This document shows, piece by piece, positions 24,565 through 37,100 of a DNA stretch of 64,000 nt. Origin of the DNA: Owenia fusiformis (Eukaryota > Annelida > Polychaeta > Sabellida > Oweniidae); the NCBI GenBank assembly GCA_903813345.2, contig CAIIXF020000012.1, forward strand, positions 25,742,184 to 25,806,183, read 5' to 3'. The position numbers were made by a program, and so were the translations under genes. Below the pieces are notes generated by a model that had not been told where the DNA came from, searched no databases, and saw nothing but the letters and a program-made list of their open reading frames with translations. Positions within the stretch are counted from its first letter, which is position 1, and each line of letters opens with the position of its first letter.

Positions 24565-27500
24565 CCATATAAGTTCTCGCAAGACTGTACGCAAGATCTC
24601 TCGCGGCCATCTCCAGCTTATCCTGACTGCCCATTATAAATGTCCCCAATGACGATAGAGCACAAGAAACCCTCGAGCTTGGCCCAGAGAGTGATTGCAC
24701 GCTGGCTCCTGATTGGAGCTTTGTTTGGATCTCATTTGCATAGACCTCAAGTGATTCCCCACTACTCTTCATGAGGGCCCTTAGAATGTCCATTGAGAGG
24801 ATATTAGTTGTACCTTCCCATATTGGTAGCACCTTGAATTATAAGTATAACATGTAATGAAGAAAAGCAGTGTGAATAGATGGCGAAAGTGATGTATTCA
24901 AGTTCATCCTCAAGGAGGATTGGCTCCTAAAATGCAACATCGATATTCAGTCCCATATATGGTATTGTGTGTCGTGACCTTAACCTTATTTACACGTGAC
25001 AGTGGTTCCAGAAACATGCCACATATGGGACAGAATATCAATGTTGCATTCTGGGAGCCAATACTCCTTGTTCATCCTCCAATCACAGGACTCAATGATC
25101 CAGAATATCTTTGAGTTCTGTAGCTCTGTGTTTGGAGAATGAAAGAAAGATGATACATGTGTATGATAATCACTTACAAACTCTTAAGAAGTATATACAG
25201 TGCAGTGTTCTTAAAGGGTACAAAATTCTTATTTTCACAGCTCTGCCCAAAATGGTCAAAGGTACATGTACATATGTAGAGAAAAAAATTGTTTGTAGAA
25301 GAAAAAAATTGGTGAATCCTTTTTCTATTTATTTATTTCATAATTCCTTCATATAACAATAAATCGAAGTACAAATTATTTACAGTGGACACCTTATATA
25401 GGTGTATATACTGCTTGATTAAACATAATTAATTTAATTTAATTATCCTAACTTTATTAAATGGTGATTTCTCCAAAATGATGTAGAAGGCGATATAGAA
25501 GGTGAGACTGAATTACCAGTTTGGAATGACCCCCATAAAATGGAATAATGCAAAATACTTCATTACCTGTGCATCTCTTAATAAAGCTGGAATCCCTGTG
25601 TCTTCCATGTAACCTTGACCTCCAAAACATTCTAGACCCTCACTAGCTACAGCTACACCCTGAAAGTGTTAAATTACAGTCATGGCTACCAACATGCTAA
25701 TCATCATGACTTACAACATGTTTACAGATATGTCAACTGACACAAACTGTTGTGCGACGTGTATCAGTAAACTTACTGTATTTTCAATTTTCCCAAAGCA
25801 ACCATTGTGTTTATATCGTGCTGTAGCCTCGTTTCTAATACAGGCATGCATGGCTGGCCCACGTCACTTCTATCAACTATGAACTTATAAAAGGTGATCA
25901 AAATACTATCTTGCTTGTCATTTTTATTTGGTTATATACAATGTACATAAGAGGGGGAGAAACCCCAGGGTTCAAAGATGACATACGCTTATAATGTAAA
26001 TCTGTATTGAGATGACACCGTCGCTGATTGGTTTAGCGAGTCGATCGTTGATTGGTTTAAAACTAGCTCAATTTGAAAACTTTGAAAACCAAGATAGAGG
26101 GAATACATACTTCCGGGAAAGGAGGTGCGCGAAGGAGGAAATCGTATGTCATCAATTGAATCATGGGGTTTTCCCTCCTCTTAATGTACATGTAGTTCAT
26201 GGTTATACAAGAAAAATTAAGGAGGTTCTTCTATACAAAAAAACGACATGTACATTTAAAACTAAATTTACACATACATTCACCTTTGTTTATATCATTT
26301 GTATCAGATCATGAAGCAAATATTGTTACATGTATCGATTTTGAATTAAATGGATGATGATGGAATCCTTAAAATTTACCTGTTTGGCTGTGTACAGTTT
26401 TGCCATTGGTGTGAGGAATCTAAGCAGAAGCCGTTGCTGCTCTGTTGCTATGCCAGTCTCCTCTAGCCCCAGCAACCGTACCATCTCAAACACCAATCCC
26501 AATGCTGCCCTGGTCTCCACCTGAAAACAATCACCATAGCAACCAGAAAACAATGGTGGGTATACGTTCCGTAAAATACAATTCATTGAAATATACTATC
26601 ATTTCATGGAGTATGATTATTGCAACTGTATTTTGATGTTGAGAAATCTTGTGAAAAAGAAGGACTTACTATTAGTATTCAGTGTGTAGAGTTCTAGTGC
26701 TCCATTATGAGATACATGTACTTCACTTTAATATTAGCCAAAATAGGAAAAAGCAGCCTTAACCCAGAATATCCTGGCAAAAACTTGCATAGAGTAACTA
26801 CTATAAAAATGGCATTATGGGATATTACCTCCATTCTTGATAATGTCTGCATATGGAGAGAGTGATCACATATCAGTTTACCAAATGCCCGTCGCTTCGT
26901 GCTGAAGTCTCGCGCAAGTGCCACAATCCTAAAAATATCATAAACATTTCATATTTCAATTGGTAAGTTTTCATGGGATTTTTCATGAATATCAAATGAT
27001 GACTCCCTTGTGAAGATTCTTGATACTACTACACTTTTAAAGTGTATAGTTTCATTTTCACAATTTTGCCAAAAATGGTCTAATTATGCAGGTTTTTAAT
27101 TCTTAGTGTTAAATCCGAATAGCGAAAGTGGATCGGTAGGCTGGTATTCACATTAAAGTTTTTTAAGATGGAAGTCAGATTTAAAAAATTAGATTGAAAA
27201 ATTCACATTGAGAGTTTTCAGTTTTCAGATATACTTTTATTGAAATCATACATTTATCGAATGAAAAAAGCAGACATTGTATGAAGCAAATAGTATGAGA
27301 ATGCAATTTTCATATTTGTGAAATTAAAATGACAACATCTACAAAAGTAAAGTCTACCTTCTCATTCCAGCAACTGCACTAATAGAGTTGTAAATCCTTG
27401 TGATTGTTAGCATATGGGATATTGTAGCCACTCCCCTGCCCTCATCACTCACCTAAATCATGAATACATTGTATAACAGATATTGTAGCCACTCCCCTGC

Positions 27501-30500
27501 CCTCATCACTCACCTAAATCATGAATACATTGTATAACAGATATTGTAGCCACTCCCCTGCCCTCATCACTCACCTAAATCATGAATACATTGTATAACA
27601 GATATTGTAGCCACTCCCCTGCCCTTGTTACTCACCTAAATCATGAATACATTTTATAACAGATATTGTAGCCACTCCCCTGCCCTTGTTACTCACCTAA
27701 ATCATGAATACATTGTATAACAGATATTGTAGCCACTCCCCTGCCCTCATCACTCACCTAAATCATGAATACATTGTATAACAGATATTGTAGCCACTCC
27801 CCTGCCCTCATCACTCACCTAAATCATGAATACATTGTATAACAGATATTGTAGCCACTCCCCTGCCCTTGTTACTCACCTAAATCATGAATACATTGTA
27901 TAACAGATATTGTAGCCACTCCCCTGCCCTCATCACTCACCTAAATCATGAATACATTGTATAACAGATATTGTAGCCACTCCCCTGCCCTCATCACTCA
28001 CCTAAATCATGAATACATTGTATAACAGATATTGTAGCCACTCCCCTGCCCTTGTTACTCACCTAAATCATGAATATAACAGACATTCACAATTGGAACT
28101 CAAAAAGAAGATTTCATTTCTGATTTAAAAGGCTATAGATTGTCAATAGGAAATAGGATTTCTAAAATTACATAGTGAACAAAGGAGGATAGGAGCTGAC
28201 CCAGCATGCATTGTATTTATCTATAGTGAACAAAGGAGGATGGGAGCACCCAGCATGCATTGTTACCTTTATTGCAGGTATCCCAGTAAGCAACAGTTCA
28301 GCTGTAGGGAGCTGCCTTGTTCCTAACTTATCCTTTAGCCTCTGGATGGAAATGTTCTGAAGGTTGCCATCTTTGTCTCGTAACTCCAGGTAAAACATAC
28401 TTAACCCTTTGCTGCCCTAAAATAGCCCATAATGCAGCAGGTTATCAGAGTCATGTCCCATAATGCATCTAGGTCTGAGACAACACGTAGGCATATTTCG
28501 TTTTAGCTTGTCAATTTTCCACACTTATTTTTGGACTAAATCAATCATGAACTCTTTCTAACAAGATTTTTACACCGTTTCTTGAAAGGTTGTAGTTGGC
28601 CATTGATTACATCAAAAAGAGCAAAATTACCAGGATAATGAATGGACGGTGAACAGTTGATACAGTGATTATTAAGGACAAGGTCGAAAAATTAATCGAA
28701 GATCAACCAGAGATACTTCATAGCCATGAGACATTGGTCAAATTTATCAAGAAAGCTCTTAGAAGTCTTGAAAGTACAACACCTCTGATGGCGAACGTTT
28801 TTGAATCGTATCCTTGTTGAATTGAGACTGTCCGAGCTGCATGGGGAAACATACAAACTATTGAAAATGTGAAATATGAACATCACTAAAAATGCTCTTA
28901 AAAATTTGGAATTTAACCAACCTCTGATGGTGTGTGATCAGCAAATCAAATTCCCTTTAAGATGATATATAAAAACTCTATGTTATATCTCAATTAAAAA
29001 AGTTAAGGGGGAGAACAGACTTATTTGACACCTGTACATGTATATCCTGATAGGATTCAGGCCTTTACAAGTATCTACACAGCCAATATAATTCGACACC
29101 GTTTCGGCATCGAACAAATTCGGCACCGTTCAGGCACCGTTTCGACACCGTTCCGGCACCGAAACCTTTCAACACCAAAATTGGCTACCGGACTAGTCAG
29201 TCCATTTGGTGCCGAAACGGCACCGAAATTTGGCACCGAAACGGCGTCGAAAATTAGATTGCATTTTGGGGGTGTATTTGAATCTAAATCTAAAACTAAA
29301 CATCACAAAAATATTTTTTCTTCTTTTCACAACATTTATTTTACTAAACAGTACGTTTCAGATCCTGTCTGGATCCTTTTTCAACTGTATAAAAACTGAA
29401 CTGAAGCGCTACAAAACAATTAAATAAAAACAATATTACGTCATATTAATTCACCAAAAATTTATCCAAATTCCCGCAAATTTATAGTTCCCTTGATCCC
29501 TGTTCATATTATTATAGTTTATCTTTATAAAAATAGATTCTTTAATCCATCTTTCAAGTCTCTTATTGTCATTGTCCACAACCGTAGTATTGTTCCAGTC
29601 CATTATGCAATTATTCTGTAGACGTGGTCCAGTTCAGTTTTTATACAGTTGAAAAAGGATCCAGACAGGATCCGAAACGTACTGTTTAGTAAAATAAAGG
29701 TTGTGAAAAGAAAAAATATTTTTGTGATTTGATAATCCAACCTGAGGAACATGTTTAAGAATAAAAGTAAACATGTTTTTACTCTATGACTGTAGTTAAA
29801 ACTTACTGGAGTGGGTTGACCATCGTCATCTACTATACGGGCAAGGGTCAAGGCCATATCACTGTCTGTTGCCGATGTAAACCACTTGTAACCATAGAGA
29901 CGATAAGTGCCATCATCCTGTGCTACAGCAAGAGTTTCTGTACCTTCACCTTAAATTATTGAAGTAGAATGAGTTGATATGTAGTGTTGCATGATTGTGC
30001 TATTGTGTTATTGTGCTATAGTTTCTAGATCAGCAGATAGGTGGCATCGTTGTATAGTCTCGAACCAGAAGTAAAAATAAAGTTGAGTTTTAAAATCTCC
30101 AAATTAAATCGTTTATTATGCTGTTCTTAGGTGAAAATAATGAGTCTGTGTAAGTGGATGCCTTTGGTACCTAAAAATAGTTTTCTGTTTTTATTGGGAG
30201 GAGCTTCACTCACAAGGGTTTACTTTACAAAAAGTTATTGAACAGGACTTGAAAATGTGTTCCACTTAATTAGGTTTTATACTAACACAGGTTTTAGTGT
30301 AGTGGAAATAAATAAATGGGTACACACATTGTAATGTATAAACATGGTATCAACATGCAAAATGTCCCCACCTACCATTTGTTACAGATGCTGACTGCCC
30401 AAGGCCGCCCACCAAATAGTGACAACTGAACACCATCAACAAAAAAGTTGGAGACTATATAACAATACTTCAGGTGGTGACATAAAAAGTGAATTGAAAT

Positions 30501-33500
30501 GAAATACTGTACTTCTACTTAATTTAAGTAGGGCCAAATTAAGAAGAAGTACAGATGAAAACCAGAGAAAGCAAAATAAAAAATATCCTTTTCATATAAT
30601 CTCAGACAAACATTGTATGGGGCCATTTTGCCTTACAGTATAGTGTGCAAACTTTTGTAAAGTATTCATCTCGTGGATTTTGATAAAGGGTTTGGTTACC
30701 TTTGTTTAAAATGAATACATTTCTCAGGCATTAACAACATTAAAAATCTATTTACCAACATCAGAGCCACCTTTCCTCTCAGTCATCCACTGCCCTGAGG
30801 TCCAGAACCTCTTGGGGTCCCTAGATGTTAAGTGACTGAATGCCTCACCAAGGCTCTCTTTCAAATCTAGCGCCTGAAAGAGGTGTACATGTATTGTTCA
30901 GAACCTCTTGGGGTCCCTAGATGTTAAGTGACTGAATGCCTCACCCAGATTACCTTTCAAATCTAGTGCCTGAAAGAGGTGTACAAGTATTGTTCTCAAC
31001 TTTAAAGTGACTTCAGAATTCAGACCAAGATAATTGATAAGTAAAAGAATGGGTAAAACAGGTATAAATAAAAAGACAAATCCAATTATAATTTGGTTGT
31101 CACATTTAGCCCTATCTGTCACCATATCAACACAGTAAACTAATAAACAGTGTGATACAGATAAAAAACAAACCATCTGTTCAACACTCGAAAGCATGAC
31201 TGTTGAAACGTCAGATTATTATTTATATTGGAATTTGTACCTCAATTGATCTTGCAGCGCCATCTGTCATAGCGAGGGGACATGGGTAAAGACCTCCTGA
31301 GGGGTTGAATAAATACAGCTTGGCCATTTGGTAGAGTCGACTAAAATGTAGATTGAAAAAATTCTGACAAGGTATTTTTAGTCATTAGAGGATCATTTTT
31401 AGATTTATATACGTGTTGCACTTGCGTGCCTCTTTAACACAAACATTGACTTCACACTTTACAGGTATAATTTAAACCAATACAATACAATGCAATGCAA
31501 TGTTATACAATGCAATGCAATGCACTGCAAAACAGATTTTTACATGTCAGACTACTGGAAGAATGAACAAACCTCCACTGAGTATATACTTACAATACTA
31601 TACAATATAATACAATGCAATGCAATGCTATACAATACAATGCAATGCACTGCAATACAGATTTTTACATGTCTACTGGAAGAATGAACAAACCTCCACT
31701 GAGCATATTGTCTTTCGTATGGAATGGCAATAAGACCTTCTGTTGCAGAGACGTCATGTAGATCTCTCCAGGCTTGACACGTCACAATTTTGTCGACACG
31801 TTTACCCCAAGCATCATATTGTATCAGCCTTGGCTGCTCCTTTTCACACTGTTCTCCTAGTTTCATGATATCTGTTGCAACCCTATGACCAAATTTGGTC
31901 AAGTCTGGATTCACTGCTTCATACACCTTGTAAAATACAAATAAATAAGTACATGTAATCAGTACATCAGGAGAACAGTTTACAAAGTGAACAATACCTA
32001 AAAATTATATATGACTGCATGCCTCAAAAATTAATCCACATGCCCAAAAACTATTCTGTCCTAATTTCTTTACCAAGGAACTCTGAATTTTTTATCAGAG
32101 ACACATCCATTTTTTCCCTAATTGTCCTGATGAGACAAGATGACATGCGATTTCTTAGGGATTAATTGATTTTTTAGCTTCTTCACCCATACTGACTGGA
32201 TGAGCCAGAAGTACTCGTTGCCATAAGTTGCGGCCTCAAAACCCGGGTTTGCCATCATCCAAATCCGCCTTTGCAAAAATGTGAACGGTTCATAATAAGA
32301 CTCATTCCTGTTATTTTCGGGAGTTTTCAAACCTGGATTTAATTGTTTTTATTAGAAGGGTTCCTAGTTATCAATTGTAATATGTGAGATTTTGACCCAG
32401 ACTGACACAATAGAAATTGCAACACTGGAGGATGGTAATAGCGTGGAATTGTATTTAAATCAAATATTATTAATAAATATGAATACAAATAAATTTGTTT
32501 CAAGTTCCTCATCTCTACTGGCCAATTTTTCCTTGCTTTAGTAGCTGTTGTACCGATATATTATCTTAGTCAAAATAGAGAATGAACGAGTATAAGGGGT
32601 CTTCTAGCTTAGCACATTTTAGACCAGTCATAATACGTAACTATTTCCAATATGTTTCACGTCTTGGTACATGTAGATACAAAATAACACATATGAACAA
32701 TTCTAATAAAACAAACTTTTATATTTCGTAGCCTCATTAAACACCTATTTCGTTTGGAATGGCCTTAAACCCTGATCCGCAAAACAATCATTTAAATAAG
32801 GGATTGGCGCACCCTGGTCTGACTGTAAACCTCCTGTTCACTGTCGTATGAATTATGAAAGTACATGCAGTTTCGCACACTTGTCAACGGAAACAAACAG
32901 TGAACCAGTGCTTTCCCAAACCCAGGTTTCCAGGATTCGCCTCGCATGCCTTCGACTCTTTCTCGGATGAGCAGTAAAAGTCCAGCCAAAAAGTGCTCTC
33001 GTCCTGACAAAAGATCCTTACAATTAATCATGGTTTGTATAAAGTATATAAGACACTTTATTGGAATATTATATGACAGGTAAATAAGAGTATAAGATAG
33101 ATTAATGCTATGAAGAATATAAAAGTGTAACAACCCAAGGGCCTACTGGGGAATGGCCAACTGCCAAGCATCGTGTAACAAGCCAAACATATATAAAGGA
33201 AAGTGTGTTAAATATAACGCCCTGAGTGGGAATCAAAACCCAGGACTCTCAGGTTCAAAGTATGATGCCCTACCATTGAGGGATTAAGCCACCAGCTGTA
33301 TAACCCCCAAAGATGTGGGATTGGATTGGCATTTTTTATTTATTTAAATTATTATTATATGAGGCCAATGCAAATGTCAAAACTTAAAAAAACGCAAACC
33401 GGACAAACATTTATGTGGCAGAAACTGGAGTAGCACCTTGCTATCCAAGCCAGTGTTGTTACATTTAGGTTACATGCACATTTACATGTATAAGTCGCTA

Positions 33501-33800
33501 AAAACAAGTGACACTTTTCACAGCTTTACATACCTTATTTGGCATGAGTCTCTTAAGCGTATCTTGCAAGAAAGTATCCTCTGCAAATTGGTTTCCTAGG
33601 TTGGGCTGAGCTTGAAAGAATTCTCCAATTTGCTGTCCAGAAAAGGGCATTTTTTCTTGATTTTTTAGTTTTGGTTCTTGCATTTTTACTTCACTTTGCG
33701 CTTTTGATGATGTGTTGGAGGTCAAAGATGACAAAGTTCTGTAGATTTGCTGTTTTGATAACTGGTAAACCAATATCCCACTGCTCATATATCGTATCAT
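24565..33800 (-). CDS. AidB/ACDH-11-type acyl-CoA dehydrogenase, C-terminus missing
   Basis: An FAD-dependent acyl-CoA dehydrogenase of the AidB branch (E. coli AidB, C. elegans ACDH-11). Eleven exons on the minus strand, all phases agreeing: A 33800-33534, B 31926-31694, C 31340-31241, D 30873-30756, E 29949-29807, F 28416-28267, G 27452-27358, H 26928-26829, I 26520-26380, J 25659-25567, K 24832-24565 (569 codons). Family marks in order: [14 protein letters not shown] and [12 protein letters not shown] (B-C), PLAMTDGAA (C), [11 protein letters not shown] (D), [13 protein letters not shown] (E), [14 protein letters not shown] (J) and [10 protein letters not shown] (K). The first ATG opens a basic, acid-free stretch suggesting a mitochondrial presequence. 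Exon K has a good donor (ATGG|GTAGGT), and the family continues about 50 residues further. That last exon was not found. Reading through gives only two more codons and a stop at 24554. Exon B uses an unusual GTTTGT donor. Confidence 0.92.
24912..25069. mobile_element. MITE with 10-bp target duplication (Mutator-like)
   Basis: Inverted arms of about 50 bp run from AAGGAGGATTGGCTCC to GGAGCCAATACTCCTT. The 10-bp direct repeat GTTCATCCTC lies on both sides (24902-24911 and 25070-25079). A 9-11 bp duplication fits Mutator-type elements. A related pair of arms is at 34638-34763. Confidence 0.8.
27453..28075 (-). repeat. Tandem array of the exon G acceptor and exon head, 10 extra copies
   Basis: In the minus-strand sense each 61-bp unit contains the intron end TTTAG followed by about 38 bases of dehydrogenase exon G, starting GTGAGTGATGAGGGCAGG. 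Exon starts would be at 27513, 27574, 27635, 27696, 27757, 27818, 27879, 27940, 28001 and 28062. The functional exon starts at 27452 and is the last copy. Two unit variants (CTCATCACTC and CTTGTTACTC on the plus strand) are interspersed. The 61-bp period shifts frame with every copy. Confidence 0.95.
28170..28266 (-). repeat. Two-copy duplication next to the exon F donor
   Basis: Two copies, about 51 bp apart, carry ATAGTGAACAAAGGAGGA and CCCAGCATGCATTGT. In transcript sense they begin at or just after the exon F donor (AAAG|GTAACA). The second copy has lost the GT. Confidence 0.8.
29091..29258. mobile_element. Small palindromic element with GGCACCG words
   Basis: The left half repeats TTCGACACCGTTTCGGC and CGGCACCGTT. 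The right half carries the inverted forms (GCCGAAACGGCACCG and AACGGCGTCGAA). The whole can fold on itself. It lies in dehydrogenase intron E-F. Confidence 0.6.
29308..29730. mobile_element. Foldback element, arms about 95 bp
   Basis: The segment near 29308-29402, with CCTGTCTGGATCCTTTTTCA, returns inverted near 29632-29728 (TGAAAAAGGATCCAGACAGG) around a spacer of about 230 bp. Both arms contain AAACAGTACGTTTC or its complement. It is intronic in the dehydrogenase gene. Confidence 0.75.
30874..30985 (-). repeat. Upstream duplicate of the exon D acceptor and exon head
   Basis: A 96-bp unit holding CTCTTTCAG plus about the first 75 bases of exon D is present twice. The upstream copy is at about 30899-30969 in exon terms and the functional one starts at 30873. 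The upstream copy has changed AAAGAGAGCC to AAAGGTAATC, creating a possible donor five codons into the copy. In the exon frame it then meets TGA. Confidence 0.9.
31490..31730 (-). repeat. 120-bp duplication containing the exon B donor
   Basis: A unit with TGCAATGCAA-type simple sequence plus TACTGGAAGAATGAACAAAC is present at 31553 and again at 31673. In transcript sense it includes the last about 20 bases of exon B and its GTTTGT donor (functional copy at 31693-31694). The copy lies downstream in the intron. Confidence 0.85.
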
Positions 33801-34106
33801 AATGCAAATCTTTGCAAACGTAATCTGGTAACAAAGTTCAAAAGTTATCAGAAGAACAAGTTCAAAAACTTTGGAATATTTTGACAACCGGAAGTGAAGC
33901 TTTGTTGATAAACAATAAGAATCAAAATCAATTTAAATAAAAAAAAAAATCTTATCAATAGCTATTAATATCTAAAATTATAAACTGAATAATTGTATAA
34001 ACAAAAATTAAACATAATCAAGCAAATTGTATTAAATATCAGATTGTTATGGATAAAAATTGACCAATCAGAATCCAGAGCGGACGATTATACGGGAAAA
34101 ACAAAA
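33801..34106. promoter_or_regulatory. Divergent promoter region between dehydrogenase and PI4KA
   Basis: The start codons of the two genes (33800 on minus, 34107 on plus) are about 306 bp apart and face away from each other. This region must hold both transcription starts and 5' leaders. It contains ACCGGAAGTG (33887-33896), an ETS-factor-type site common in bidirectional housekeeping promoters. No TATA box is obvious. The role is inferred from position and motif. Confidence 0.6.
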
Positions 34107-37100
34107 ATGCCAGGTGAAAAGTCTCAGCATCTTAACACTTTGCTGAACCTAGCACGATCCCTTGCAGCATTGAAGCCAGCTTCATGGGAGAAGGTAAGGC
34201 ACATATAGAGGAATAGTTTGACCTTGTGTCGCGTTTTAATTCTTGCTAGAACAATGTGTTTTTTAATTTTTACTGAAATTAATTTTAGTCGAATATCTGA
34301 ATAATCAAGCAAACTGCAAATGCCCTGGATCACGGTTGTTTGAAGTTTAATACAAATAGTAATAAATATCAGGTAAGAAAGATCCATTTAGAATTTCATT
34401 TCTACAGTGGGGGACATAAAGAATTACAAAAGCTATGGAAATTACATGCTGTCGCACATGTAATAAATTCTTACTTCAGTGTATCCAGTGCTCTATCTTC
34501 TCCGTCCTAGTTAGTCCAAATATAGTAGAATTCAAGTCTATAATGACAAATAAGAACTTAAAAATTTGAAGTGGAATTCACATGTTATGCCAACTCTTCA
34601 AATGTTGAGGTGATTTTGGAGCCCAATTGCGCCGCAATGTTGATTGACTCCCAGAATGCAACATGACACGTGTCAGCTTTCAAAATGCTGTTCCGCCATT
34701 TTGAAATCTGTCACGAGTTAATAAGATTACCTGATGTTGCATTCTGGGAGTCAATCCTCCTTGGATCACAAACATGGCGATTCATGAAAACATTCGTTCG
34801 ATTTGGTAGGGATTTATCTATCATTTGCAGGTATGAAGCTTTGGATTCATTTATTGTGCTACTTAAAGTGAATGGGAATTATTTTTCTACCGCTTGGGAG
34901 AGTTTGAGACACGAAACTTTGAATTTAGCTCATTGTGACAACTTTTGAGGGTTGAGATTTATTTTTGTCCCCCACTTTACATGGATACTGCACATGTGTC
35001 CCGCAATGTCATTGGTCATAAGGTGGTGCTCGGGTCATTTTACGAATTTTATGAATTTTGCAGTGCTTACATTCACAATAGTATCTTGCTGAAATAGCAA
35101 GATTGAGGTATGAAATACATTTTCTAGATCCTTTAAGCTGTTATCTTGGGCCTGTATGACTGCCAAATCTCAAAAATCATGATAAAGATGTGTATTATCC
35201 ATTTGAAAAACATCAATACATCAGACAAAAAAGATTCCGCAGTCCGCACTTGTAGTTTTAAAAAATAATATGAAATTCTGTTCACTGTGCCCTGGATCCA
35301 AAGACAGTTGGAAGTTCATTACTTATAAACTGATATACAGCAGGTTATGAACATTAAATTTGGATTCCATTTCTTCATCCCTACATGCATTTCACGCTCT
35401 TATTGGTCAATATGCTCAAATAAGGCATGGCGCATCCCATTTTTGAAATGGTCGTTCATTTAAAGTATCATCTCGCCAGAATAGCAAAATTGATATATTA
35501 ATTTTTTTTTACCTATATCTTTTATGGTGTCATCTCAGGCTTGTTTGACTGCCAAATCTGGATAATCATGATAACAATATGTTTATTTTTTTGGAAAATA
35601 TTATTAATTTTTTCTGAAAAGCTTTTACGACCTCTTGATCCTTGCCTGAATCGAAATTGAAGGACTCATAGGAATAAGCTTGCGGTTTTCTCTCATGCAC
35701 GAACCACAGATGGTCCTTGGGTAATAAGAGTGTGAGGCACTACAATGTACAAGAATACAGATAGGTGGTTCGAGAGGTTGGAAAAGCTTGAATATATTTT
35801 GAAAAAAAATAAAATCATCCTCCAAGACATCCTCCTAAGCAGGTGTCCAGAATCCATACCTCCTTCTTCCCCCTGCTACAACCAATTTGGACGTGCCCGA
35901 TTTATCTGAATCACATGATCTAATCATGCGCAATGATTTATACATGATTTCTGTCACAGTGTTGTGACAGCCAATCAGATTGTGAGTTCTTAATCGGGGA
36001 AATGGTAACTGCTTATCGCAGGGGGTAAGAAGAAAGAATATGGTCTAGATTTTGAAGCCCTGTGATCGGAGGATGCCTCCAAGATAACCATATGATCTTG
36101 ATATTGTGTACTCCTGGTATTCCAGCGGTCAAAATGATGTAAATGGTAACTCATTTGGTTCACTATGGATTGAGATATATCTATAATGAGCTCCAATTTA
36201 GAGGCCATTATTGAATCTGCAATGAATTTACTAAAAAAAATTGAAAGATCACCTCCATTCATGAATGTTATTGAATTACCAGCAACAATTTCTTTTCCAA
36301 CAAGTCCATTTGGGTGTATTCTTCCAGATGATGTTGATGATAGATGTCTGAGTGAAATAATAAGCTGTAAATTAAATAAATTGTTCTGATTTCATATTCC
36401 TTTAGAAATTTTTGGACATTTTCAAACTGAAAGTCTTACTTTCGTTTTTACAGACATTATATAAAACAGATAAATTAAGCATACAAGAAATTCATTAAGG
36501 TTCGATGTCCATATGAATAAAAGTACATTTATTGCAATTTAGCATTGATATAATTGTGGACTATATTCCCTCACATGCTCAGCTGTCCTCGCATTAATAT
36601 ATTTTCTTTGGGACTGCAATAAACGTCCCAACTGACAATGGAATATGAGAATTAAAGCCATGAAGTCACATAGCTTATCGAACCTTACTAATTTAATAAG
36701 TCTCAAAAACTTACTAAAAGGTTACAGACTTTCGAGAAATACAATTTGCAATTTCGTAACTTTTTAGTATTTTTTAAAACTTACTAAATTACTTACTAAA
36801 AATATCTGCCTGACTGATAAAGTTGCTTCTGATTTGATAGTTAAGGTGACAGGTACATTTTTCACTTTAGTCGGAAATTCAGTCAGAAATATTGACAGAC
36901 TTTATACCACCTGTGTATGTGCATGAAAACATACACCTTTAAAGGTTTGTCATAGCCTCACTTTATGTTTATCGCAATTCTGTTCCTAAATAGCAAGCGA
37001 ATAAGAATAGAATCATAACTGGTGCAAAGCCAGAATACAGACACATACTTATCTTATAAGTCTTATACTACATTATATTAAATGTGTTATAGGTAAGCCG

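Noticed and set aside
27453-28075. CRISPR-like array, because of 11 regular 61-bp units
   Set aside because: There are no unique spacers. Units are nearly identical along their whole length and match a neighbouring exon head. The host is an animal.
29025-29399. 124-codon frame in the dehydrogenase intron
   Set aside because: It covers two palindromic elements and has no family features.
33801-33887. Starting the dehydrogenase at 33887
   Set aside because: That codon is TTG on the minus strand. The first ATG in frame is at 33800 and begins a presequence-like stretch.
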